Shown here in pieces: positions 8,762 through 17,263 of a DNA stretch of 36,026 nt. The notes under the pieces are model-generated. The model saw only the letters and a list, made by a program, of their open reading frames with translations. It was not told where the DNA came from and searched no databases. The position numbers and the translations under genes are program-made. Location of the stretch: positions 1 to 36,026 of the forward strand of contig JARRCM010000021.1 of NCBI GenBank assembly GCA_029982205.1. The letters are read 5' to 3'. The stretch's first letter is position 1. The number at the start of each line of letters is the position of its first letter. This DNA is from Thermosediminibacterales bacterium (GTDB lineage Bacteria; Bacillota; Thermosediminibacteria; Koleobacterales; JARRCM01).

Positions 8762-9763
8762 TTATTCTTCCTTAGTAGCAGCCACCTCATCTAAATATGT
8801 ATTTATACCATTTTTATCCTTTACATCTCCATACTCCAATTTCTTGACTCTATAGAGCAGTTCATCATTTATTTTCCTGATGGCTGAAATAGCATCAGCA
8901 AGCAATCCAAATACACCTAGCTGGAATCCTGTAGTTATCAAAATAGAAGATAATATAAGAGATTGTATATGCCCCTGGCCCTGACCATTAAAAAAGAAAT
9001 ATAAATATCTAATACCTATTAAAAAACCTATACTAAAAAATATAATTCCCAGAGATAAAAACACCTTTAACGGCCTGTACATAGAATATGTTCTGATTAT
9101 GGTAGAGGCTGATTTTTTTATGTACCCCCACATGCTTTTAAAAAGCCTTGACTCTCTCAATTTCTCATTAGTCCTTACTGGAACATTTGCAATGGCGGTT
9201 TTCTTTCTACCAGCCTCTATTATGGTTTCCAGCGTATATGAATAGTCAGATATAACATTTAATCTCATCGCTGCATCTCTACTATAGGCTCTGAATCCAC
9301 TGGTGGTGTCAATCACATCAGTTCTAGAAGCAAGCCTTACAACCCAGCTGCCCAATTTCTGAAGTTTTTTCTTTAGGGGAGAAAAATGTTCTATAGTATC
9401 CGTCTGCCTGTCCCCTACAACAACCTCTGCCTTACCTTCTAATATAGGCCTTACCAGCTTTTCGATATCCTGTCCATTATACTGATTATCTCCATCCGTA
9501 TTAACTATAATATCTGCACCTAATTTCAAACAAGCATCTATACCAGCCATAAATGCTTTAGCAAGCCCTCGATTGTTGGGAAAACTAACAATATGATGAA
9601 CCCCTAATTCTCTAGCTACTTCAACAGTTCTATCGCCGCTACCATCGTTTATAATAAGATATTCTATTTCATCTATGCCATTTATTTGTTTAGGCAAATC
9701 CCTAATAGTTAAAGGTAATGTTTTTTCTTCGTCATAACATGGTATTTGTATGATTAGTTTCAT
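8762..9763 (-). CDS. GT2 polyprenyl-phosphate sugar synthase-like transferase (DPM1/GtrB-like)
   Basis: A 333-residue enzyme with a GT-A domain followed by two membrane helices. QIPCYDEEKTLP opens the fold, NDGSGD is at about 39-44, and the metal-binding segment NTDGDNQYN is near 88-96, followed by TTSGFRAYSR. Hydrophobic helices occur at about 233-256 and 267-292. This layout is that of DPM1/GtrB/ArnC-type enzymes, which load one sugar onto polyprenyl phosphate to make a donor for extracytoplasmic GT-C transferases. ATG at 9763 has AGGAGG close upstream, giving a real 32-base overlap with the preceding GT4 gene. Possible partners in the cluster are the GT-C-like protein (13589-16000) and the flippase-like protein (10837-11763). 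Confidence 0.88.
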   Translation of the reverse strand: MKLIIQIPCYDEEKTLPLTIRDLPKQINGIDEIEYLIINDGSGDRTVEVARELGVHHIVSFPNNRGLAKAFMAGIDACLKLGADIIVNTDGDNQYNGQDIEKLVRPILEGKAEVVVGDRQTDTIEHFSPLKKKLQKLGSWVVRLASRTDVIDTTSGFRAYSRDAAMRLNVISDYSYTLETIIEAGRKKTAIANVPVRTNEKLRESRLFKSMWGYIKKSASTIIRTYSMYRPLKVFLSLGIIFFSIGFLIGIRYLYFFFNGQGQGHIQSLILSSILITTGFQLGVFGLLADAISAIRKINDELLYRVKKLEYGDVKDKNGINTYLDEVAATKEE

Positions 9764-10832
9764 TAACCCTCCTCCTCACATATACCTTTTCAAATTCTTT
9801 TTTATACTGATTACATATCCTTTCCCAATTATATTTACTCTTAGTATATAAAATTGAATTTTTCTTAAAACCCTCGTATTTTTCATAATTATTTATAACA
9901 TCTTTTATTTTTTCTATAAATTGCTGAGATTCCCCTGATTTAACTAAATAACCATTTTCCTCATTTATTACTGCATCTTTTATGCCTTCTAAATCAGAAG
10001 CAATTAAAATTAGTCCAGCTAAACTAGCTTCCAAGGCAACGATACCAAATCCTTCCATATCTCCTTTTACTTTTATATTTGGCATAACAAATATATCTGA
10101 ACTCTTATAAATTTCCATTAAATCTTCATCAGATACTCTACCTAAATATTTTACGTTTTTCTCTAAATCCTTCTCTCTAATCTTATCTAATATTTTCTCT
10201 TTGTCTTCTCCCGTCCCAATAATTAAATAGCTAACTTTTTCATTTTTTAGAAATGGCATTACATTATCTAAAAACCACAAAACCCCTTTTCTTCTAACTA
10301 ATCTCCCTACTGTAATCATTATTAAATTTTCTCTTGGTATTTTATACTTTTCTTTTAGTCCCTGTTTATTTGGTACTATATTATCAAATTTGTTTATATC
10401 AATTCCTACTGGTATAACTTTAGTTCTTGTTATACCAATTTTATTGGCCATTTTTTCTGCATACCTACTTATACAAATATAAGAATCAAATTTTTTACAA
10501 AATAAATTAAGATACCATTGATATAAAGGATTTTTATACGTTACGTCTAGACCATGAATAGTTACTATAACAGGTTTTTGAGGAGAAAAAAGTTTAGCAA
10601 AATATCCAACAATAGATAATACAGGGTCTCCTAAATGAATTATATCCCACTTTCTGAGAGTTAATAAGGTATATAACAAACAATATGGAATAAACCACAA
10701 CAAGTGAATTTGTCTTTTAGTTAATGCAACTATTTTTTTATTGCACTTTATTCCTCTTGTAATATTGTAACTTAGATTCTCCATCCCCCCTATCTGAGGT
10801 GGATACTTCCTTGTTATAAATAATACTCTCAC
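9732..10832 (-). CDS. GT4-family glycosyltransferase
   Basis: A 366-residue GT-B enzyme starting at GTG 10832 behind a GAGGGGG site. The N-terminus VLFITRKYPPQIGGMENLSY is the classic GT4 acceptor loop. The donor domain has ITVGRLVRRKGVLWFLDNV, KYLGRVSDEDLMEIYKSSD and MEGFGIVALEASLAGLILIA with the paired glutamates. The last 20 or so residues extend over the start of the GT2 gene. The gene is noticeably more AT-rich and Lys/Ile/Asn-rich than the left-hand GTs, like the following genes up to 19.5 kb. This suggests the central block was acquired separately. The sugar added is not known. Confidence 0.88.
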   Translation of the reverse strand: MRVLFITRKYPPQIGGMENLSYNITRGIKCNKKIVALTKRQIHLLWFIPYCLLYTLLTLRKWDIIHLGDPVLSIVGYFAKLFSPQKPVIVTIHGLDVTYKNPLYQWYLNLFCKKFDSYICISRYAEKMANKIGITRTKVIPVGIDINKFDNIVPNKQGLKEKYKIPRENLIMITVGRLVRRKGVLWFLDNVMPFLKNEKVSYLIIGTGEDKEKILDKIREKDLEKNVKYLGRVSDEDLMEIYKSSDIFVMPNIKVKGDMEGFGIVALEASLAGLILIASDLEGIKDAVINEENGYLVKSGESQQFIEKIKDVINNYEKYEGFKKNSILYTKSKYNWERICNQYKKEFEKVYVRRRVNETNHTNTML

Positions 10833-10836
10833 CTCA

Positions 10837-11763
10837 TTACCCCCTCAATTTTATAGCTTTTTTAGATATGTTTCTTTCAATACTTGTCATAAGTAGTACA
10901 AAACCTCCTGCCACCATTTCTCCTACAACAAGCCATATTCTAGACGCTAAAGATATTATAATAGGAATAGGAAAATTATAATAAAAAGAGAGAAAATATT
11001 TCAAAACACCTTCTCTAATACCTAATCCACCTGGAATGGGACTTAAAAAACCTACAATCCATGAAGAAGGAAATATACTAATTAGTATTTTCATATTTCC
11101 ATAAACGCCTAAACTATTACAGAATAATACAAAAGCAATACCAAATATAATCCAAGATAATGTATAAAATAACAATATGCCAATTGCATCTTTTCTTTTT
11201 AAATTTATTTCATAGCCATTTCCTAACTTTTTAGAAAGTAAATTCAATAAAAAGTTAGGTACTCTTAAATCTAAGAAAAGAATAAAAATAAGAATAATCA
11301 CAAAACCAATTATAGACAATAAAATGTTTTGATTATACAAATCTTTTAGAAAAATAATAGCTAAAATAAATCCTGATGACACATTATAAAACATTTCCAG
11401 TATTAAACTTGACACAGTAACAGTCTTAGCAATACCTACTTTTTGTGCTAGATATACTCTACCAAATAAGTTCATAACTCCGCCCGGAAGATATCTTGCT
11501 AATTGAGATAAATAAAAAATTATAATAGCCTTATTTAATGGCATCTTTATTTTCATGCTAAATAGAATTAAGTTCCATCCAATAGCCATACAAAAAAGAT
11601 AAATTATATAAATAATTAAAGAACTGCATAATAATTTTATATTTACATTCAAACTAAATTCTTTAATTTCTCTCCAATTGTCTGCTAAATTTTTCCCTAA
11701 AAATACAATAATTAAAATCCCTAGTGAATAAAATATAAACTTTGAAATTTGCTTCTTAGTCAT
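10837..11763 (-). CDS. Flippase-like membrane protein (LPG synthase TM/AglD-type)
   Basis: A 308-residue polytopic membrane protein with about seven to eight hydrophobic helices. It carries the family's characteristic blocks: YLPGGVMNLFGRVYLA in the first half and SPIPGGLGIREGV near residue 245. These match the lysylphosphatidylglycerol-synthase transmembrane/UPF0104 family, often annotated as flippase-like and frequently found beside polyprenyl-phosphate-sugar synthases. ATG at 11763 follows GGAGA. It stops five bases before the GT4 start at 10832. Its role here could be moving or handling lipid-linked sugars; the family's activity in glycan clusters is not well established, so this is inference. 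Confidence 0.82.
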   Translation of the reverse strand: MTKKQISKFIFYSLGILIIVFLGKNLADNWREIKEFSLNVNIKLLCSSLIIYIIYLFCMAIGWNLILFSMKIKMPLNKAIIIFYLSQLARYLPGGVMNLFGRVYLAQKVGIAKTVTVSSLILEMFYNVSSGFILAIIFLKDLYNQNILLSIIGFVIILIFILFLDLRVPNFLLNLLSKKLGNGYEINLKRKDAIGILLFYTLSWIIFGIAFVLFCNSLGVYGNMKILISIFPSSWIVGFLSPIPGGLGIREGVLKYFLSFYYNFPIPIIISLASRIWLVVGEMVAGGFVLLMTSIERNISKKAIKLRG

Positions 11764-11822
11764 ATTTATATCTCCTTTTTATTATTGCAAATAAGTCAAA
11801 ATAATCTTCTTCTTGTAATATC

Positions 11823-12308
11823 CTATGAAAAGATTCTATAAAAGTCTGTAAATATTTCTTTTTTATCATTGAAGACTTTTATTATGCCACCTTTATTAAG
11901 ACCTATAACTGTATAATATTTATCATTTTTATAAGCAAGTAATTTTGAATTATCGAAATATTCACTATGACTTATTCTGCATGGTAATAGAGTATTTTCA
12001 TGTAATTTATAATCACCTTTATATTTAGATAAGGCTCTTAAAAATGAATGTAGTACATAATGTGTAAAATATCTGTCATCTACTGAGTTTTGAAAATAAT
12101 CACCTTTATTCACGTTTTTATAAATATGGTTTCTAATAAGAATTGCGCTTTCATTTTCTAAGTTAGCTAATACCTCTAAACCATTAGGTAGAAAATATAT
12201 TATATTTCTAGAACCATACTCTCCTCCAATAGTACCATCTGGATGACAAAAATATTTTATAAAGTAAAGTTAGGAATTTTATTTAAGGCTTCTAAAACTC
12301 TTTTATCA
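11823..12308 (-). pseudogene. C-terminal remnant of a large protein truncated by IS insertion
   Basis: A single minus-strand frame is open from 12269 down to the stop at 11823, about 149 codons with no start. It begins YFIKYFCHPDGTIGGEYGSR and continues through FLPNGLEVLA to a C-terminus rich in aromatic residues. A second frame just upstream (KRVLEALNKIPNF) joins it through a frameshift near 12270 and runs into the transposase remnant. The HPDGtiGGEYGSRN block recalls uncharacterised alpha-toroid, lyase-like proteins from polysaccharide clusters, but I am not sure of the family. The GTG at 12113 lies within the conserved frame and is not a real start. The N-terminal part is missing, replaced by the IS256-type relic. 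Confidence 0.6.
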
Positions 12309-13351
12309 TTACTTTGCCAGAGTCTCAATTAAACCTTCTCGTAAACTCGCTGCAGCACCAGGATGGTTTTTTTCAAGACTTTGGGCCAGATTCTCCAGTT
12401 TTTTTCTGAGCAAGCTGAACATCCCGTTCCCGCCAGGCTTTATCAAGTTCCATGGATACCCTGCTCTGCTCTTTTTGGGATAGATGGTCAAGGACATTTT
12501 TTTTATGCACACGGCAGCGCTGGATTAATGCCTTATTTCCAAAAACATCTTCCACTGCACGGTGTAATGCTTTGGAACCATCTATTATTACTAACAGGCC
12601 TGTATCGGTATTAAGGCCTCGTTCTACCAAGCTTGATAAAAGTTCTCGGCAGACAGTAGCATTTTCAGTAGCACCTTCGGCTAAGCCTAAGATGTGCTTG
12701 TATCCTTCAGCATCAACTCCAGGGGCTGCAGTTACCGTATTTCAGCCACTACCATTCCATTAATAAATAATACCAAAATATCAAGATTATCCAGAGGTCT
12801 ATTAAGAAGTTTAGCTAAAGCTGTACGGGTGCACTCGACAAACCGGCAGCTTATAGTACTCCTGGATATTGATTTACTCTCCAGTTCCTTACCGCAAAAC
12901 TCAAGCCCATAACTATAGTTTCGGCTGGATAATCCAGGCAACACGCGTTCCAGGGCTATTGGGGTAAGGGGAACTTCCTTTTAGAATAGAATGTAGCTTT
13001 GGAGCTATAGTTCATAGCCATCAAGAGTTCTAGCCAAGAGCCTATTTACCTGTATTTTGTGACCACCAAGCATTACTGAACTTCTTTCACAGCCATGGCG
13101 TAACGCTTTACGTTCGGGATTATGTTTGCCTTTAGGACCTACAAGCTCAGTAACCTCTTCTTCCATTAAAGCCTGAAAAACTTTTAATCCTACACTAACA
13201 GAGAGAACTAATAGACCTTCCCTGGTAGACACAACAAGGTCTTGAAGGAATTCTACTACCTGTTTGGATAGGTGAATTTCACTCAAATCAATACTGATAA
13301 GTTTTTGATCTTACTCTCTTTACTCACATCCTGTTCATGGTATAACGCCAT
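12309..13351 (-). pseudogene. IS256-family (Mutator-type) transposase, degraded
   Basis: The reading starts at ATG 13351 (MALYHEQDVS) after AAAGGAGG and then shifts frame into SEIHLSKQVVEFLQDLV. In-frame stops occur at 13005-13007 (TAG) and 12981-12983 (TAA). The same frame resumes with KEVPLTPIALERVLPGLSSR and RPLDNLDILVLFINGMVV, shifts near 12732 into TVTAAPGVDAEGYKHILGLA and LLVIIDGSKALHRAV, and shifts again at an A-run near 12400 into KKLENLAQSLEKN. It ends at LIETLAK, so roughly the last fifth of a normal IS256 transposase, including the catalytic Glu, is missing. The first catalytic Asp of FIDG is Asn here. The protein is clearly non-functional. Confidence 0.88.
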
Positions 13352-13419
13352 TGGCGACTCCTCCTTTTGTATTTTGTTTTCCCAACCCTATCATACTATA
13401 ACAGGGTCAGGAGTCGCCA
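13352..13419 (-). promoter_or_regulatory. Inverted repeat that can pair the IS end with the transposase ribosome site
   Basis: TGGCGACTCCT (13352-13362) and AGGAGTCGCCA (13409-13419) are perfect 11-base complements. On the minus strand the first copy met is the outer IS end. The second covers part of the AAAGGAGG ribosome site and the base next to the ATG at 13351. RNA transcribed from outside the element would fold and hide the start, while RNA begun between the two arms would not. This layout is known from IS10 and IS50 as protection against read-through expression. Confidence 0.55.
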
Positions 13420-13435
13420 CCTCAAATTCTACGAA

Positions 13436-13572
13436 TTATGGGGCATCCATTTTTAACATTATATTTTTTACTTAAGGCTTTATATAATAAACTTGTATAG
13501 TGTGATATACCACCTTTATAAGGGTAAACAGGCCCAATAAAACAATTTCTTTTAAATTCATGTAATTTTCCT
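13436..13572 (-). pseudogene. N-terminal stub of a GT4 glycosyltransferase
   Basis: On the minus strand, one frame reads RNCFIGPVYPYKGGISHYTS and continues LLYKALSKKYNV. This is the typical first 40 residues of a GT4 enzyme with its glycine loop. The frame then reaches DNA next to the IS end and stops at a TGA. The only plausible start, ATG preceded by GGAGG at about 13566-13572, is in another frame (MNLKEIVL). One missing A in the A-run after MNLK would join the two, so the stub is also frameshifted. The rest of the gene is absent. It originally lay directly downstream of the membrane GT-C gene. Confidence 0.7.
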
Positions 13573-13588
13573 CCATATTTTCTCCATA

Positions 13589-16000
13589 TTATTCTATAGT
13601 AATAGAATGTACATCAATTCCCAATTTTCGAGTATCGTTGTTTATCCCTAATTCCTTAGGAACAAACGTAGAAGATATTATATTAATTTTTTTAATTTCT
13701 TTAATATCATTATTGTTTATTTTGAAATAATATGAATCCTTAACTTTTTTTACATATTTTAACTTTTTACCATTAACATAGATACTTAAATTTAATTTTT
13801 CTAAATTATTTTTAAAAGGATTTAATCCATAAGTATTTACAATAATATATTTATTTTTTGAATGAAGAGGTAAATTAATATTATTTATAATTCCATTTCC
13901 ATTAGTCCAATTATTATCCTTATAAAAACCCTTTTTAAAAGAATACTTTTCTGGTAGAATAACAAGCTTTTTTAATTTATAAATTGATACGTATATCGGA
14001 TACAATTCCATTTTTTTATGAAAAATGTTTCTCCAATAATGTTTTTTTATTGTAATAACTGAATTAAAAGATTCTATATGTTTTAAGTTAATTCCTGAAT
14101 TCATAAACTTTTGCTCTATTTCATTATAATAATCTTTATCAGAATCACTAATAATTAAAATATATACAGTTTTACCTTTTTGTAGAAAATGCAATATTTT
14201 ACTTTTGTTTATTGAACTATCTTCACTAAAAGCCGAATTATAGACGTCATTATCTTCAATATTTAAATTATAACTAAACTTTAATGGATAAAGTATGCAA
14301 TGTCTAAAATTTGGAAATAACCATTTTCTGTAGTATCGAGATTCTAAAAAAATTACAGAATCTTTCTCATAAATAGATTTATTAATATTTTCAATGACTT
14401 CAAATGCATTATTAAGATAGTTAACATTATAATTGATTTGTATCCAGAAGGAAGAAGTGGTTAAATATACTACAAAAAATACAATTAAAATGAACTTATA
14501 GTAAATATTTTTTTTATAAATAATAAAAGAAGAAGAAATCATTATAGCATAAATCAAAAATACTTCACTATAAAAGTACCTAAACCAATATAAATATAAA
14601 TCATGATTTCTTGTATATACAACTCTTATATAGTACAAAATTACAAAGAATATTGAAAATAACCAAAGTAAAGATAATGAATTTTTTTTAAATGGATTAT
14701 ACTTCTTAGAAAAAATTATAAATCCCAAAGGAAAAATTAATAAAGAACCATAACTAAAAAACGATTTTAAATAATAAATATCTTGTACAATCAAATTTTT
14801 TAGATTATAAATAAGATTTACAAAGGAAATATTATTTAGATCTTTAATAATAACACTTATCAAAAGCGTAAAAATTAAATACATAGAAATTGTTGCTACA
14901 AAATGTCTTCGTTTAATGTAGATATATAATAACTTAAACTTTTTAAATTTTTTATTTCGAACAACGAAAAAAGGTAAAAGTAAAATTAATGCCCAAATCA
15001 AATGTAAAAAATACACTTTTTCTTTACTATTTATGAAAGGAATATATCCTTTTAATTGCCAATTAATATAATAATTAGCTCCAAAATTTAGAGCAAAATA
15101 AACTGAATAAATATACCCTAAAAAAGCAATTACTATTAAAATAAATTGATACTTTTCATCTTTTTTAACAAATAAAAGATTATAATAATAATTACATGAT
15201 AATGCCATCATCCAAATTAAACCTGTTACACGTGTTAAACAGGCTAAAGTAAAAAAGCAACCAGTTAATATTAAATAATATAATTTTAACCTACTATTTT
15301 TTTCTTTAAAAAATTTTATGTAAAACAACAATATGTTTATATTTAAATATAACATTAAATTCTCAGAAAATGGTAACCTTGCAAACCATATGCTCAATAT
15401 ATTAAATCCTATTAATACAAAACTAAACAAAGCAACTTTTGTATCATGATAAATTTGTTTTATAAGATAAAAAAACGAAATTGGTATAATAGTAGAAATA
15501 TATAAAGCTCCATATGAAGTATACTCTCTCCCAAATATAGCACTGAAGACTCCTAACCAACTCTGATTTAAAGGAAAAAAACCACCCAAACCCCTTCCTG
15601 TTAAAACCATTTTATTAGCTGAATTTACATAGTGGCCCGCATCACCAATGTAAAAAATAAAATTAGATACTGGAATATAACTGTAAAATGAAATTGTAAA
15701 TATAAACAAAATTAAGATTAAAATATTTATATTACCTTGCCGTTTAATTAAATTGGAAACATTAATATAAAAGATATTTATTAAAATACTTATTAATATA
15801 ATTAAATGAAAAATAAAATTAAAATAATTGAATGTTCCCAAATGAAATAAAATTAAACTAGTAATTAAAACTACATTTAAGCCTATAGCATACTTCTCAT
15901 AAAATGTTACTTTAATGTGTTTTTTTAATATATTTGCAATAGCAAATCCAATTAACAAGAATGCAAAAGTTAAATAAATGAACATAAATAAAATTTTCAT
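13589..16000 (-). CDS. Large membrane glycosyltransferase-like protein (GT-C fold) with C-terminal beta-sandwich domain
   Basis: An 803-residue protein with about 12-13 hydrophobic helices over the first 530 residues. It is followed by a soluble part of about 270 residues. The first long outside loop contains GDAGHYVNSANKMVL, placed where GT-C enzymes (GT39/ArnT/PMT-like) have their acidic catalytic residue. Further on is WFARLPFSENLMLYLN. The last ~115 residues have the pattern DNNWTNGNGI, VNGKKL, FVPKELGINNDTRKLGIDV, a beta-sandwich module seen at the C-terminus of several envelope glycan proteins. It probably transfers a sugar from a polyprenyl-phosphate donor outside the membrane. It is the most AT-rich gene in the window, pointing to foreign origin. 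Identity as a transferase is inferred from topology rather than a close match. Confidence 0.72.
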   Translation of the reverse strand: MKILFMFIYLTFAFLLIGFAIANILKKHIKVTFYEKYAIGLNVVLITSLILFHLGTFNYFNFIFHLIILISILINIFYINVSNLIKRQGNINILILILFIFTISFYSYIPVSNFIFYIGDAGHYVNSANKMVLTGRGLGGFFPLNQSWLGVFSAIFGREYTSYGALYISTIIPISFFYLIKQIYHDTKVALFSFVLIGFNILSIWFARLPFSENLMLYLNINILLFYIKFFKEKNSRLKLYYLILTGCFFTLACLTRVTGLIWMMALSCNYYYNLLFVKKDEKYQFILIVIAFLGYIYSVYFALNFGANYYINWQLKGYIPFINSKEKVYFLHLIWALILLLPFFVVRNKKFKKFKLLYIYIKRRHFVATISMYLIFTLLISVIIKDLNNISFVNLIYNLKNLIVQDIYYLKSFFSYGSLLIFPLGFIIFSKKYNPFKKNSLSLLWLFSIFFVILYYIRVVYTRNHDLYLYWFRYFYSEVFLIYAIMISSSFIIYKKNIYYKFILIVFFVVYLTTSSFWIQINYNVNYLNNAFEVIENINKSIYEKDSVIFLESRYYRKWLFPNFRHCILYPLKFSYNLNIEDNDVYNSAFSEDSSINKSKILHFLQKGKTVYILIISDSDKDYYNEIEQKFMNSGINLKHIESFNSVITIKKHYWRNIFHKKMELYPIYVSIYKLKKLVILPEKYSFKKGFYKDNNWTNGNGIINNINLPLHSKNKYIIVNTYGLNPFKNNLEKLNLSIYVNGKKLKYVKKVKDSYYFKINNNDIKEIKKINIISSTFVPKELGINNDTRKLGIDVHSITIE

Positions 16001-16065
16001 TCTATAAATTTTCCTCCCCTTGAAAACTAATTTTGTAAAATTATATGTGCAAAAAATTATTTAAA

Positions 16066-17259
16066 TTAAATTTCATCAATAATTTTAATAAATTTTTGTT
16101 CTATAATAAACCAATTATAATTTTTTGAAACATATTTTTTACCATTAATCCCCATTCTTTTTACAACATATTTTTTACTTAATATTACATTTAAACATTC
16201 CTCAAATTCATCAAAATTTGTATAATACAAGCCAGCATTACTTCTTATGCAGTGACCTTTTAATACCTTACACTGTCCATTTACCAAAACTGGTTTCCCC
16301 AATTTCATACTTTCAAGAACAACCATAGATAAGCTTTCAAAGTGTGAAGGCATAACAACCAATTCTGCCGCTGAAATTCCGTTAAATTTATCCTGATCAG
16401 ACACAAACCCCAAAGGAATAATATCAGGATGTTTTGGAATTTGCATAACAGGTTTTCCCATAAGAACCAATTTTATGTCATTTTTATTCCTTTCCTTATA
16501 TTTAATAAAATAGTTGAAAAGCTCATCACAACCTTTTGAAGGATCTACTCTGCCAATATATAATATAAATTTATCTCCTATTATCATATTTGTTCCTATA
16601 TCATATTTGTTCCTAAACTCTTCAGCATTTATTTTATTAGGAACCTCGACTCCTACACCTGCTATTTGGGAAGGAATGTAATCATTTTTAAATTTACCAT
16701 GAATAAATTCTCTTTCTTCTATAGTGTTATACATGATTGCCCTGGGGAGATGAAATAATGAATAATAAATGCTTAAATATATAGGTGGTTCATCATGTGC
16801 AGTAGGTACTAAAATACTTTTCTCCGGGGCTATATGTAAGCCAAAATATGTTGTAAAATATAGATATGTCATAAAAATGATTACATCATATTTAGATTTG
16901 TTTTTTCTTAAATAATTAAGCAAGCCAAGGGCAAGAGGCCCCTGCTGTTTCATCCACTCCAGTTCATCAAAATAGGAGTGATTTTTATCAGAAAAGATTT
17001 TTTGTGATAATTGATTGAATTTTTCAATCTTCCTTGGTTCTTTAACCGGAAAACGTCTTACAGAAACTCCATTAATTTCTGTTAACCCTGCCGGATATTC
17101 ATTTTGCCAGGTTATATAATCTATAGCACATGTTGTTAAAACCTCAACATCGTAAGTTTTAGAAAGTAATTCCGCTAACTGTCTTGCATGTAGTTCTGAG
17201 CCGCCATTTACTTCCAGACCATATCTTTGAACCACCATACCTATCTTTTTTTTTGTCAT
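16066..17259 (-). CDS. GT4-family glycosyltransferase
   Basis: A 397-residue GT-B enzyme starting at ATG 17259, whose ribosome site GGGTGA overlaps the end of the preceding gene. The N-terminus KKIGMVVQRYGLEVNGGSEL, then EVLTTCAIDY and INGVSVRRFPV, marks a distinct GT4 subgroup that recurs at 18345-19532. Donor-side blocks are ILYIGRVDPSKGCDELFNYF, PLGFVSDQDKFNGISAAEL and FESLSMVVLESMKLGKPVLV, with the conserved glutamates; a histidine/cysteine pair (KGHC) follows. It likely extends the cytoplasmic chain. The 65-base gap before the GT-C start is unusually long for this cluster, but no terminator is evident in it. Confidence 0.88.
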   Translation of the reverse strand: MTKKKIGMVVQRYGLEVNGGSELHARQLAELLSKTYDVEVLTTCAIDYITWQNEYPAGLTEINGVSVRRFPVKEPRKIEKFNQLSQKIFSDKNHSYFDELEWMKQQGPLALGLLNYLRKNKSKYDVIIFMTYLYFTTYFGLHIAPEKSILVPTAHDEPPIYLSIYYSLFHLPRAIMYNTIEEREFIHGKFKNDYIPSQIAGVGVEVPNKINAEEFRNKYDIGTNMIIGDKFILYIGRVDPSKGCDELFNYFIKYKERNKNDIKLVLMGKPVMQIPKHPDIIPLGFVSDQDKFNGISAAELVVMPSHFESLSMVVLESMKLGKPVLVNGQCKVLKGHCIRSNAGLYYTNFDEFEECLNVILSKKYVVKRMGINGKKYVSKNYNWFIIEQKFIKIIDEI

Positions 17260-17263
17260 ATAA

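Larger units (their letters stand above)
12309..13419 (-). mobile_element. IS256-family insertion sequence remnant, right end deleted
   Basis: The element keeps its left end (the terminal-repeat-like GGTGGCGACTCCTGACCC on the minus strand, around 13403-13420) and most of the transposase. Its right end is lost: transposase homology stops near 12309, where unrelated coding sequence begins, and no matching inverted repeat is found there. The exact left boundary is uncertain by about 20 bases (13418-13441). Different partial genes flank the two sides, which indicates a deletion next to or across the element. Confidence 0.8.

Noticed and set aside
12373-12630. Separate small transposase genes in the 12.3-13.3 kb region
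   Set aside because: All pieces align in order along one IS256-type transposase and are split by stops and frameshifts, so they are parts of one pseudogene.
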